The notes under the pieces: generated by a model
Databases searched by the model: none
Told to the model about the DNA's origin: nothing
Seen by the model: only the letters and a program-made list of their open reading frames with translations
Position numbers and translations under genes: made by a program
In this document: piece after piece, positions 45,154 to 55,483 of the stretch
Layout of the letters: every line of letters begins with the position of its first letter
Position numbering within the stretch: position 1 is the first letter of the stretch
Assembly (NCBI GenBank): GCA_947311845.1
Contig: CAMZMU010000055.1
Location: forward strand, 19,712,221-19,776,220
Source: Poa pratensis
Lineage: Eukaryota; Streptophyta; Magnoliopsida; Poales; Poaceae
DNA length: 64,000 nucleotides
Direction of reading: 5' to 3'

Positions 45154-45979
45154 GGGAAAATATCCAGTGATCCCACACTTTCAATGATACCATGATATCA
45201 CTATTTAAAATTCCAATTTAAAAATATAAAAAAGAATTCGGAAAAAATGGTGTGTGTTCACAATATGTGCGTTGACATTCTCGAAAACTTTCAGAACCAA
45301 ATTCGAAACACACATGAAGAAATTAAAAAAAGATAAATTGCTATGTGAATAGTGTCATTTTGTGTTTTGTCTTCTTGTGACACTATTTATGTTGGATCTG
45401 TCGCGTTTTTTACATGCGTATATTTTGAATTTGGTTATGCAAATTTTAGGACTAATAACCACTTATGTACATACACAATTTATTTCGGACTTTTTGCAAC
45501 TTTGAAATTTGAATTTTGAGAAATGGATCATGGTATCGTATGATGTTTGCGATCACTACAAATGCACACTAAGTGCATATCGGTGATCCCACACCTCATA
45601 TGATACAATGATACCACTTCTATAAATTCAAAATTTGAGCTCCAAAAAATTCCAAAAATATTTGTGGGTGCTCACAAGTTGTGCGTTTTCGATTCCTAGA
45701 ATTTACAAAACTATATTCAGAATATAGGCATAGAAACAAAAATGACAAATCCGACATGAATAATGTCACAAAAAGACAAAACACAAAATGACACTATTCA
45801 CATAGCAATTTGTCTTCTTAATTTCTCTGAGTGGATGTCTAATTTGGTTCTGAAATTTTTAGGAAATGTAAAGACGCTTCTTGTGAACACCCACCATTGT
45901 TTTTGGAATATTGACACTAGTCCATTTGAATTTGGTATCATGATATCATTTAAGCTCTAGTATCACCACATATTTTCCC
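45154..45979. repeat. Large inverted repeat formed by two opposed MITEs
   Basis: Left copy (about 45154-45555) and right copy (about 45575-45979) are inverse copies over most of their length. GGGAAAATAT..CAGTGAT at the left is mirrored at the right end. The internal segment ATTGCTATGTGAATAGTGTC is present in both, in opposite orientations. Terminal GTGATCCCACAC and ATGATACCA motifs recur at all four ends. The family is unnamed here and no transposase is present. Confidence 0.85.
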
Positions 45980-46530
45980 CCAAATACTAGTAAGGCGCAG
46001 TTGTCCATCTTAAGTCTTCTAATGGTCGTTAGCCCCGCTTGAATCTTCAGATCGAGTAGGTATGTCGCAATCTCGCTATTTGGTCAGAAGAGAGTTTCCT
46101 TTTGTTGACTATTTAAATATTAAATGGATATTCATGTTTTACTGACGTTGCAGAGCATAGATATAAATAACATATGGTGATGCATAACGAAGAAGGAAGT
46201 TCGCCGAAGATGTCATACCATAACGACGTAATGAATGAAAGATATTCGTCTGCTTCTATTCTGTTTCGGGGCCTCCCAACAGATCCGCCGAATGGACCCG
46301 ACAAGGTCACATGGCCGTCCCTAGGGCGGGCAAAAGGGCGACGGCCCTGGGCACAAATGTGTAAGGGACTCAACTCATAACTTTCCAGGTGCTAATCGCA
46401 TATAGCAAAATAGACCTTGGTGAGAAGAGGGGCTCGTTTATTCACTTTCCCCGAGGCCCGAAAAACGTTAGGACTGGCTATGTAGTGCCGCCTACGAACA
46501 TTTCTACCATAAGCATAGTGCTTCATAGGC
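45980..46530. other. Intergenic, nothing identified
   Basis: No gene or repeat boundary was recognised. A GC-rich patch at 46260-46380 gives only short frames. Confidence 0.3.
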
Positions 46531-47023
46531 TCATAGCCATCATATAAAAAACCATTGGCTAACATAATCAAAGTATATCATACATTTTTTTATCATACAC
46601 AATTTTTACAGTTTCAAAGATCTAGACAAATGCCACAAAAATGGCAAGATTTCAATCAGAAAAAAACACCGGACGATGGCTCTATGCACAAAGGAGAGCC
46701 GAAATACATGAAAAAATGAAACCAAAATGTAGAAATTTGAGAAGGGGTGATTTCGGGGACAGAAAGGGTTCCACAATCATAGCCATCATATAAAAAACCA
46801 TTGGCCAACATAATCAAAGTATATCATACATTTTTTTTTATCATACACAATTTTTACGGGTTACAAAGATCAAGACAAATGCCACAAAAACTACAAGATT
46901 TAAATTAGAAAAAAAACACCGGAGGATCGCTCTATGCACAAAGGAGAGCCGAAATGCACGAAAAAATGAAACCAAAATGTAGAAATTTGAGAAGGGGTGA
47001 GTTCGGGACAGAAAGGGTTCCAC
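46531..47023. repeat. 246-bp tandem duplication
   Basis: Unit 1 is 46531-46776 and unit 2 is 46777-47023. Both start TCATAGCCATCATATAAAAA and end AGAAAGGGTTCCAC. They differ by a few substitutions and 1-2-bp indels, so the duplication is fairly recent. Confidence 0.9.
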
Positions 47024-47140
47024 TATCGGAGGAGGAAGAAATGTGGGTCATGGGCTGGGCGGCCCACCCGTGGCCCCATCCACTTAAATCGTCCGATGGG
47101 GCACATCGCTATCTTTCAGAGGGTAGCGCCCCAACGTCGC

Positions 47141-48792
47141 TGGTGGCTCTAGGTTGACGAGGGAATATATCCCCAGCAATAGTGCCAGAAACAATGCTTG
47201 TACGTCACACGTCAGTTGGGAACCCCAAGAGGAAGGTATGATGAGTGCAGCAGTAAGTTTTCCCTCAGTATGAAACCAAGGTTTAATCAAACCAGTAGGA
47301 AAACGAGGTTTGCTTCGAAGGTGTTGGTGGAGGAGTGTAGTGCGGCGCAACACCAGGGATTCCGGTGCCAACGTGGAACCTGCACAACACAACCAAATTA
47401 CTTTGCCCCAACTAAACAGTGAGGTTGTCAATCTCACCGGCTTGCTGAAAACAAAGGGTTAAACGTATCGAATAGAAAATGATGTTTGTTTGCATAAAAC
47501 AGTAGAGAACAATGATTGCAGTAGATTGTATTTCAGATGTAAAAGAATGGACCGGGGTCCACAGTTCACTAGTGGTGTCTCTCCAATAAGATAACTAACA
47601 TGCTGGGTAAACAAATTACAGCTGGGCAATTGACAATTGATAAGTGCATATAACATGCATGTGTGAGTTGTGGTGTCTACTATGAGATTCATTTGGACAT
47701 TACGACAAAGTACATAGACCGCTATCCAGCATGCATCTATGCCTAAATAGTCCACTTTCCGGTTAACATCCGTACCCCTTCCAGTATTAAGTTGCAAGCA
47801 ACAGACAATTGCATTAAGTAATGTGCGTAATGTAAACAATACATTCATCCTTGAATAAATCATTGATGTTTTACCCCTAGTGGCAACAACACATATACAA
47901 CCTTAGAACTTGCTGTCACTATCCCAGGTTAAATAGAGGTTGAACCCAACTATCATGCATAAATACTCCCTCTTGGAGTCACAAGTATTCACTTGGCCAA
48001 GGCTTCAACAAGTAACGGAGAGCATGCAAGATCACAAATGACATAGACATGATAATATAATATTCAGCTCCACATAGGTATCAATATAAGTCAGATCCCA
48101 GTAAACACAACATGTAGCATTACAATAAGATGATCTTGATCATGATAGGCAGCTCACAAGATCTAAACATGATGGCACAAGTGGAGAAGACAACCATCTA
48201 GCTACTGCTATGGACCCATAGTCCAAGGATGAACTACTCACGCATCACTCCGGGGGCGGGCATGGCGATGTAGAGCCCTCCGGTGATGATTCCCCTCTCC
48301 GACAGGGTGCCGGGAAGAGCTTCAGAAACCCCCCGAGTTAGGGTTGATGACGACGGCGGCAGCGAATATGTTCTGGATGAAAGGCTCGGTGTTTTAGGGT
48401 TTTCGCGTCTCGGGGAATAAATAAGCGAATGGGCGATGTCGGCGGACCCCCGAGGGGCCCAAACCACAGGCAGGCGCGGCTGGGCCCACTGCCGCGCCGC
48501 CAGGTGGTTTGGCCACCTCGTGGCTCTCCTTCGTCTCTCCTTCGGACTCCGTGTACGTGCTGGAAAAATAGGGACCTGGCCTTTAGTTTCGTGCAATTCC
48601 GAGAATATTTCCAGAAGTAACTTTCTGAAACCAAAAACAGCAGAAAACAGGGAACTGGCACTGTGGCGTCTTGTTAATAGGTTAGTCCCAGAAAATGCAT
48701 AAAAGTGATACGAAGTGTATATAAAACATGTAGCAAATGGTATAATATAAGCATGGAACAGCAGAAATTATGGATACGTTGGAGACGTATCA
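47141..48792 (-). mobile_element. Solo LTR, minus strand, same family as 50428-52076
   Basis: On the minus strand it begins TGATACGTCTCC (48792) and ends GAGCCACCA (47141). It is 1652 bp. The flanking pentamers are GTCGC (47136-47140) and GTTGC (48793-48797), a 4/5 match consistent with an aged TSD. No internal sequence remains. The 3' part contains the PBS-like stretch at 47170-47187. Confidence 0.85.
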
Positions 48793-48797
48793 GTTGC

Positions 48798-49108
48798 CTA
48801 AACACTGCTAGGCCCCACCGTGCCACGCCGGCAAGGGGTATAGCACCCCAAGCTGGTCATTTTGTGCTGAAATTTTGCAACATATTCTGTTTTGTCATTT
48901 TCGTCTGGCCGCGACCAAACAGACAACATCGACGGAGAGAATATCTAGTGCTCCCACCACTTTAGATCCTACTAATGGTACGACTAGAAAAAACAATTTT
49001 GAATTTGGCAAAAAATAATTCGAATTTTTTTGAGTGTTCATAGAGTATATATCTACAACCTCCAAAAACGTACGCCCGCTATCCGTTCATCACCTGTGTG
49101 GGGCAAGA
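48798..49108. other. Intergenic
   Basis: A stretch near 48937-49080 (GAATATCTAGTGCTCCCACC...) resembles the terminal part of the MITE pair at 45154-45979. Otherwise nothing is seen. Confidence 0.35.
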
Positions 49109-49762
49109 TAAGAGTATATCCACCGGGGGCCTCCAAATGACCCCCACAAAGGCCCAATGGGGGTCCGGACGGAAAAATCGCCCACCAGCGGCACCCTTCA
49201 AAGGGTCGTCTCGAGCAAATTCGTGTCCGGCAGGCCCTCTCGGGTGTGCCGGACATGGGGCGGACATGGGCTCCGACAGGGGTGGCCCGCCCGTCATAGG
49301 CACAGCGCGTCGCGCCCGTGTTAAGTTGGGTTGTGCAGGAGGCCGTTCCGCCGCGTTTAATGACGAGGCGACGAGACGGCGGCTCGCCTCGCAATAACGC
49401 ACCGCCTGTTTCCCTAGCGGGCGCAGAGCGAAGCGACACGACGCAATAAACGCCATGGCGCAGACCGAAGTGATGCGTCGAGCGGCGCCGTCCACGTGTT
49501 GGCGTCGCTGCGGCTTCCAGCGGCGGCGCCCTCCACACGCGTCGTCGGCGTCAATGCGTGGCCAGGCGAACCACTGCTCGGTGTTAATGCAGGTCACCCA
49601 ACCCCGCTCCTCCAGCCGCCTTTATAATGCGGCGCGTCGTGGCCCTCCTCTTCCCACACCACTTTTTCTCCCCTCTCCCAACTTGCCACCAGCAGATCGG
49701 CCGCCAAGCATGGCGGGCAACCGCGAGACACCAGCAGAGCACGAGCTCCGGCGTCATCGCGA

Positions 49763-50427
49763 CTTCATGGGAGCCGCTCTTTGAAAGTCTGGTTGACAAG
49801 GGGGTTAGAGTGCCCACTACCATTCATTGACAACAACAAACACCTCTCAAATACTTATTTTGTGCTCTCTATATGCTTTCAAAAACTTAAAAAGCTCTAG
49901 CACATGATTTAATCCCTGCTTCCCTCTGCGAAGGGCCTATCTTTTACTTTATGTTGAGTCAGTTTACCTACTCCTTTCTATCTTAGAAGCAAACACTTGT
50001 ATCAACTTTGTGTGCATTGATTCTTACATATTTACTTATTGCACTTGTTATATTGCTTTATGTTGACAACTATCCATGAGATATACATGTTACAAGTTGA
50101 AAGCAAATGCTGAAACTTAATCATCCTTTGTGTTGCTTCGATGCCTTTTACTTTGAATCTATTGCTTTATGAGTTACCTCTTATGCAAAACTTTTTGATA
50201 CTTGTCTTGAAAGTACTATTCATGAAAAGTTTTTGCTTATATGATTCATTGTTTACTCTTTATCTATTTGTTAGCAAACTATAGATCATATCTTTGAGTC
50301 ACTTCATTCATGACATGAGCCTTGCAATATATTGATCAAGATTGTGTGAAAGCATGTCTCCTCAGAAATTATTTGTTGTTATCGTTTTACCTACTCGAGG
50401 ACGAGTATAACTAAGCTTGGGGATGCT
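49763..50427 (+). mobile_element. 3' internal remnant of a first retrotransposon copy
   Basis: This 665-bp piece matches 54904-55483 plus 57937-58024, the internal 3' region of the neighbouring element. It ends with the polypurine block directly before LTR A. LTR A therefore serves as 3' LTR of this truncated copy and 5' LTR of the next. Confidence 0.85.
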
Positions 50428-52076
50428 TGATATGTCTCCAACGTATCCATAATTTCTGCTGTTCCATGCTTATATTATACCATTTGCTACATGTTTTATA
50501 TACACTTCGTATCACTTTTATGCATTTTCTGGGACTAACCTATTAACAAGATGCCACAGTGCCAGTTCCCTGTTTTCTGCTGTTTTTGGTTTCAGAAAGT
50601 TACTTCTGGAAATATTCTCGGAATTGCACGAAACAAAAGGCCAGGTCCCTATTTTTCCAGCACGTACACGGAGTCCGAAGGAGAGACGAAGGAGAGCCAC
50701 GAGGTGGCCAAACCACCTGGCGGCGCGGCCCACCCCAGCCGCGCCTGCCTGTGGTTTGGGCCCCTCGGGGGTCCGCCGACATCGCCCCTTCGCCTATTTA
50801 TTCCCCGAGACGCGAAAACCCTAAAACACCGAGCCTTTCATCCAGAACATATTCGCTGCCGCCGCCGTCGTCAACCCTAACTCGGGGGGTTTCTGAAGCT
50901 CTTCCCGGCACCCTGCCGGAGAGGGGAATCATCACCGGAGGGCTCTACATCGCCATGCCCGCCTCCGGAGTGATGCGTGAGTAGTTCATCCTTGGACTAT
51001 GGGTCCATAGCAGTAGCTAGATGGTTGTCTTCTCCACTTGTGCCATCATGTTTAGATCTTGTGAGCTGCCTATCATGATCAAGATCATCTTATTGTAATG
51101 CTACATGTTGTGTTTGCTGGGATCTGACTTATATTGATACCTATGTGGAGCTGAATATTATATTATCATGTCTATGTCATTTGTGATCTTGCATGCTCTC
51201 CGTTACTTGTTGAAGCCTTGGCCAAGTGAATACTTGTAACTCCAAGAGGGGGTATTTATGCATGATAGTTGGGTTCAACCTCTATTTAACCTGGGATAGT
51301 GACAGCAAGTTCTAAGGTTGTAGATGTGTTGTTGCCACTAGGGGTAAAACAGCAATGCTTTATTCAAGGATGAATGTATTGTTTACATTACGCACATTAC
51401 TTAATGCAATTGTCTGTTGCTTGCAACTTAATACTGGAAGGGGTACGGATGTTAACCGGAAAGTGGACTATTTAGGCATAGATGCATGCTGGATAGCGGT
51501 CTATGTACTTTGTCGTAATGCCCAAATGAATCTCATAGTAGACACCACAGCTCACACATGCATGTTATATGCACTTATCAATTGTCAATTGCCCAGCTGT
51601 AATTTGTTTACCCAGCATGTTAGTTATCTTATTGGAGAGACACCACTAGTGAACTGTGGACCCCGGTCCATTCTTTTACATCTGAAATACAATCTACTGC
51701 AATCATTGTTCTCTACTGTTTTATGCAAACAAACATCATTTTCCATTCGATACGTTTAACCCTTTGTTTTCAGCAAGCCGGTGAGATTGACAACCTCACT
51801 GTTAAGTTGGGGCAAAGTAATTTGATTGTGTTGTGCAGGTTCCACGTTGGCACCGGAATCCCTGGTGTTGCGCCGCACTACACTCCTTCACCAACACCTT
51901 CGAAGCAAACCTCGTTTTCCTACTGGTTCGATTAAACCTTGGTTTCATACTGAGGGAAAACTTACTGCTGCACTCATCATACCTTCCTCTTGGGGTTCCC
52001 AACTGACGTGTGACGTACAAGCATTGTTTCTGGCACTATTGCCGGGAGATATTCCCTCGTCAACCTAGAGCCACCA
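50428..52076 (+). repeat. LTR A (5' LTR)
   Basis: It runs from TGATATGTCTCC to GAGCCACCA, 1649 bp. The last ~57 bp (52020-52076) are absent from the related solo LTR at 2710-4291 and contain a decayed PBS copy. Confidence 0.92.
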
Positions 52077-52086
52077 ACACGTTTTC

Positions 52087-52104
52087 TGGCGCCGTTGCCG
52101 GGGA
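52087..52104 (+). other. Primer-binding site (tRNA-Asp)
   Basis: TGGCGCCGTTGCCGGGGA starts 11 nt after the LTR end and is complementary to the 3' end of plant tRNA-Asp. Confidence 0.92.
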
Positions 52105-52268
52105 AAACAATTGCTTCTGCAAGGGGAGTCTCTCACACCCAATCTCTTTACTTTGTTATTTGTCTTGCTTAGTTTATTTTTATTTAGTCTTGTTTGCTCT
52201 CTTTATCAAAAACACAAAAAAATTAGTTACTTGCATTCATTTTTATTTTTCGTGTTTTTATTTTTATC

Positions 52269-52913
52269 ATGCTGCTTCCCAAGTTTGATTTAAAAGATGT
52301 ACTGGTAGGAAGTGGGTCTATCATTGGAAGAGACAACATTGAAGAATTTTTTAGTCATGTTAGCAAGCTGAAAGATTTTGAAGATAGATCCTTGGTAGAA
52401 CTTGCCCCTAATTATGAAATTGCTGCTGCCTCCTTAGTCCACATGCTTGAAGCTAGGTTTGTTAACCTTAACCCTATAATGCAGCATATGTTTCTTAGAC
52501 TTCATGATATGGAAGAGGGGGAAAAGAAGGATTTTGTTTTAGAAACCCTTCTCAAAGAATTTGGAGATGTAGCTAGTGAAGCTAGAAAAGTTTTTATGCG
52601 ATATAGGATGCTTGGTTATTACATTGATATCGCCAATATACTTGAAAAATTAGAGAAGGAAAGATCCAAGTACACTAAAGAAACTAGTTATGAAGGAGAG
52701 AATAAAATACCAATTCCTTTTAAGATTGCAGGAATGCATGAGGCACTAGAAAAGAACTTTAATTGGATTGTGCCTGAAAATTTATTTGATGAGGATAGTT
52801 TACCTAAAAGTAATGAAAGGGGAGTTTCTGAAACTTACATAGATAAAGTGCAATGCATCGTTGAGAAAACTTCTAAACTCTCCGTTGATGCTTCTTCTCT
52901 TGACAACACTTGA
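52269..52913 (+). CDS. gag-like ORF of the non-autonomous retrotransposon
   Basis: The 214-codon open frame starts MLLPKFDLKD and ends at 52913. It is the first long frame after the PBS, the normal gag position. It is rich in Glu, Lys and Leu, predicted mostly helical, with no zinc knuckle and no protease motif. A function in particle assembly or RNA binding is inferred from position only. The ORF is intact in a young element, which suggests it may be under selection or simply recent. The conserved post-ORF motif begins 13 nt after the stop. Confidence 0.65.
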   Translation: MLLPKFDLKDVLVGSGSIIGRDNIEEFFSHVSKLKDFEDRSLVELAPNYEIAAASLVHMLEARFVNLNPIMQHMFLRLHDMEEGEKKDFVLETLLKEFGDVASEARKVFMRYRMLGYYIDIANILEKLEKERSKYTKETSYEGENKIPIPFKIAGMHEALEKNFNWIVPENLFDEDSLPKSNERGVSETYIDKVQCIVEKTSKLSVDASSLDNT

Positions 52914-52925
52914 TTTTCACTTTCT

Positions 52926-52973
52926 GCGCCTAGCTGAAAGGCGTTAAAGAAAAGCGCTTATGGGAGACAACCC
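52926..52973 (+). other. Conserved post-ORF motif (putative RNA structure)
   Basis: GCGCCTAGCTGAAAGGCG, TTAAAGAAAAGCGCTT and ATGGGAGACAACCCAT follow in order. The last forms a 5-bp hairpin (ATGGG/CCCAT). The matching motif in the minus-strand element (25330-25375) has CGGG/CCCG, a compensatory change. Confidence 0.65.
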
Positions 52974-55483
52974 ATCGTTTTTATTTGCTGTTATTTTTGT
53001 TTTCTTTGAGTCAAGGAGTTTTGTTACTTCTGTAGCAACTCCTTTGTATCTTTATTTTATCGCAATGTTGTGCCAAGTAAAGTTCTATATTGAAAGTTGA
53101 TGCAAGATTTGGATTTCTGCGCAGTGACAGATTTTTAGCTGTCACGGATTTGAGCTTATCTCCCTGTAGAAAATTCAAAAAATTCTGAGAAAAATCACGC
53201 ATATTCCTGAGATATGTACGCAACTTTCATTATTTTAGGCCAGATCCATCTGAGCAACTTAAGTGCCTCGAAAAAATTCGTCATTCCAGACTGTTCTGTT
53301 TTTGACAGATTCTGCCTTTTGTTTTGCATTCGCTCTTTTACTGTGTTTGTGTGGATTTCTTTGCTCCACAAAGCATTGGTGGCTGTAGCTAATGTCCAGA
53401 AGCTTTGGGATTGATTGTATCATTACAGAATATGAGAATTTTTGATTATGCACTAACCCTCTAATGAGAACTGTCTTGAGTTTGGTGTGAAGGAAGTTTT
53501 CAAGGATCAAGCGAGAAGGGTGATATTATGTGATCAAGAAGAGTGAAAAGCCTAAGCTTGGGGATGCCCCCGTGGTTCATCCCAACCATATTCAGAGAGA
53601 CTCAAGCGTCTAAGCTTGGGGATGCCCAAGGCATCCCCTTCTTCATCAACAAACTTATCAGGTCATCTCTAGTGAAACTATATTTTAATTCTTTCACATC
53701 TTATGCGCTTTACTTGGAGCGTCTGTGTGTTTTTATTTTTGTTTTTGTTTGAATAAATTCGGATCCTAGCAATCCTTGTGTGGGAGAGAGACACGCTCCG
53801 CTTTTTCATGTGAATACTCATGTTCTTCACTTATATTTGTTGAGTATTCTTAACTAGCTACTGCAGTGCTTTTAGCTCCTGTTTTTCATGCATCTCTTCG
53901 AGCTGTTAGCACTTGTTTATAAATACTCTCTTGCTGCATTATATTATCATTTGGAGAGTTTATGTTTAAATAAATTATTGGTGTTTGTTTGGAAGAAAGA
54001 AAATGCTACATGTAGTAGTTGGTATTGGAAAAGACATATGCATTCTTGTAGATCATTGTCTTGTTTTGATTTGATGCTTTGCAATTGTTTTGAGCTCTCA
54101 AGTAGATCATGTTTAAGCTCTTGCATCATGTAGTTAAAGCCTAGTAGTGGAGAACTACCGTAGAGCTTGTTGAGACTTGGGATGCATATTTGTTCTCTCT
54201 AAGGTCTAGATATTTTCTGGTAAAATGTTTGAGCAACAAGGAAGACAGTGTAGAGTCTTATAATACTTGCAATATGTTTTTATGTGATTCTTGCTGTACC
54301 GGTTTATACTTGTGTTTGCTTCAAACAACCTTGCTAGCCTAAACTCTGTACTGAGAGGGAATGCTTCTCGTGCATCCAAAACTTGAGCCAAAACCCATGC
54401 CATTTGTGTCCACCATACCTACCTACTATGTGGTATTTCCTGCCATTCCAAGTAAATATTTCATGTGCTACCTTTAAACTATTCAAAACTTTATTACTCC
54501 TTATTTGTGTCAATGTTTTATAGCTCATGAGGAAGTATGTGGTGTTTTATCTTTCAATCTTGTCATTTACTTCTGACAGACTTTCAATGGACTAGTGGCA
54601 TATACATCCGCTTATCCAATAATTTGCAAAAAGAGCTGGCAACGGGGTGCCCAGCCCCAATTAATTACAACTTTCATTAATAATTCTCTTCACATGTTTT
54701 GCCCTGATTTATCAGTAAGCAACTTAATTTTGCAAATAGACACTCCTCCATGGTATGTGAATGTTGGAAGGCACCCGAGGATTCGGTTAGCCATGGCTTG
54801 TGTAAGCAAAAGGTTGGGAGGAGTGTCATCTATAAAGAAACTAAAATACATGTGTAAACAAAAGAGAAGAGGGATGATCTACCTTGCTGGTAGAAATAAC
54901 GTCCTTCATGGGAGCCGCTCTTTGAAAGTCTGGTTGACAAGGGGGTTAGAGTGCCCACTACCATTCGTTGACAACAACAAACACCTCTCAAATACTTATT
55001 TTGTGCTCTCTATATGCTTTCGAAAACTTAAAAAGCTCTAGCACATGATTTAATCCCTGCTTCCCTCTGCGAAGGGCCTATCTTTTACTTTATGTTGAGT
55101 CAGTTTACCTACTCCTTTCTATCTTAGAAGCAAACACTTGTGTCAACTTTGTGTGCATTGATTCTTACATATTTACTTATTGCACTTGTTATATTGCTTT
55201 ATGTTGACAACTATCCATGAGATATACATGTTACAAGTTGAAAGCAAATGCTGAAACTTAATCATCCTTTGTGTTGCTTCAATGCCTTTTACTTTGAATC
55301 TATTGCTTTATGAGTTACCTCTTATGCAAAACTTTTTGATGCTTGTCTTGAAAGTACTATTCATGAAAAGTTTTTGCTTATATGATTCATTGTTTACTCT
55401 TTATCTATTTGTTAGCAAACTATAGATCATTGCTTTGAGTCACTTCATTCATGACATGAGCCTTGCAATATATTGATCAAGAT
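52974..55483 (+). other. Non-coding internal region of the plus-strand retrotransposon
   Basis: This T-rich stretch lacks domains. Two internal copies of TAAGCTTGGGGATG occur (53553-53566 and 53611-53624). The 3' part from 54904 is repeated at 49763-50427. Confidence 0.7.

Noticed and set aside
49455..49784. Gene in the left arm of the split Harbinger-type element
   Set aside because: The frame crosses the junction with retrotransposon sequence at 49763 and has no known domain.
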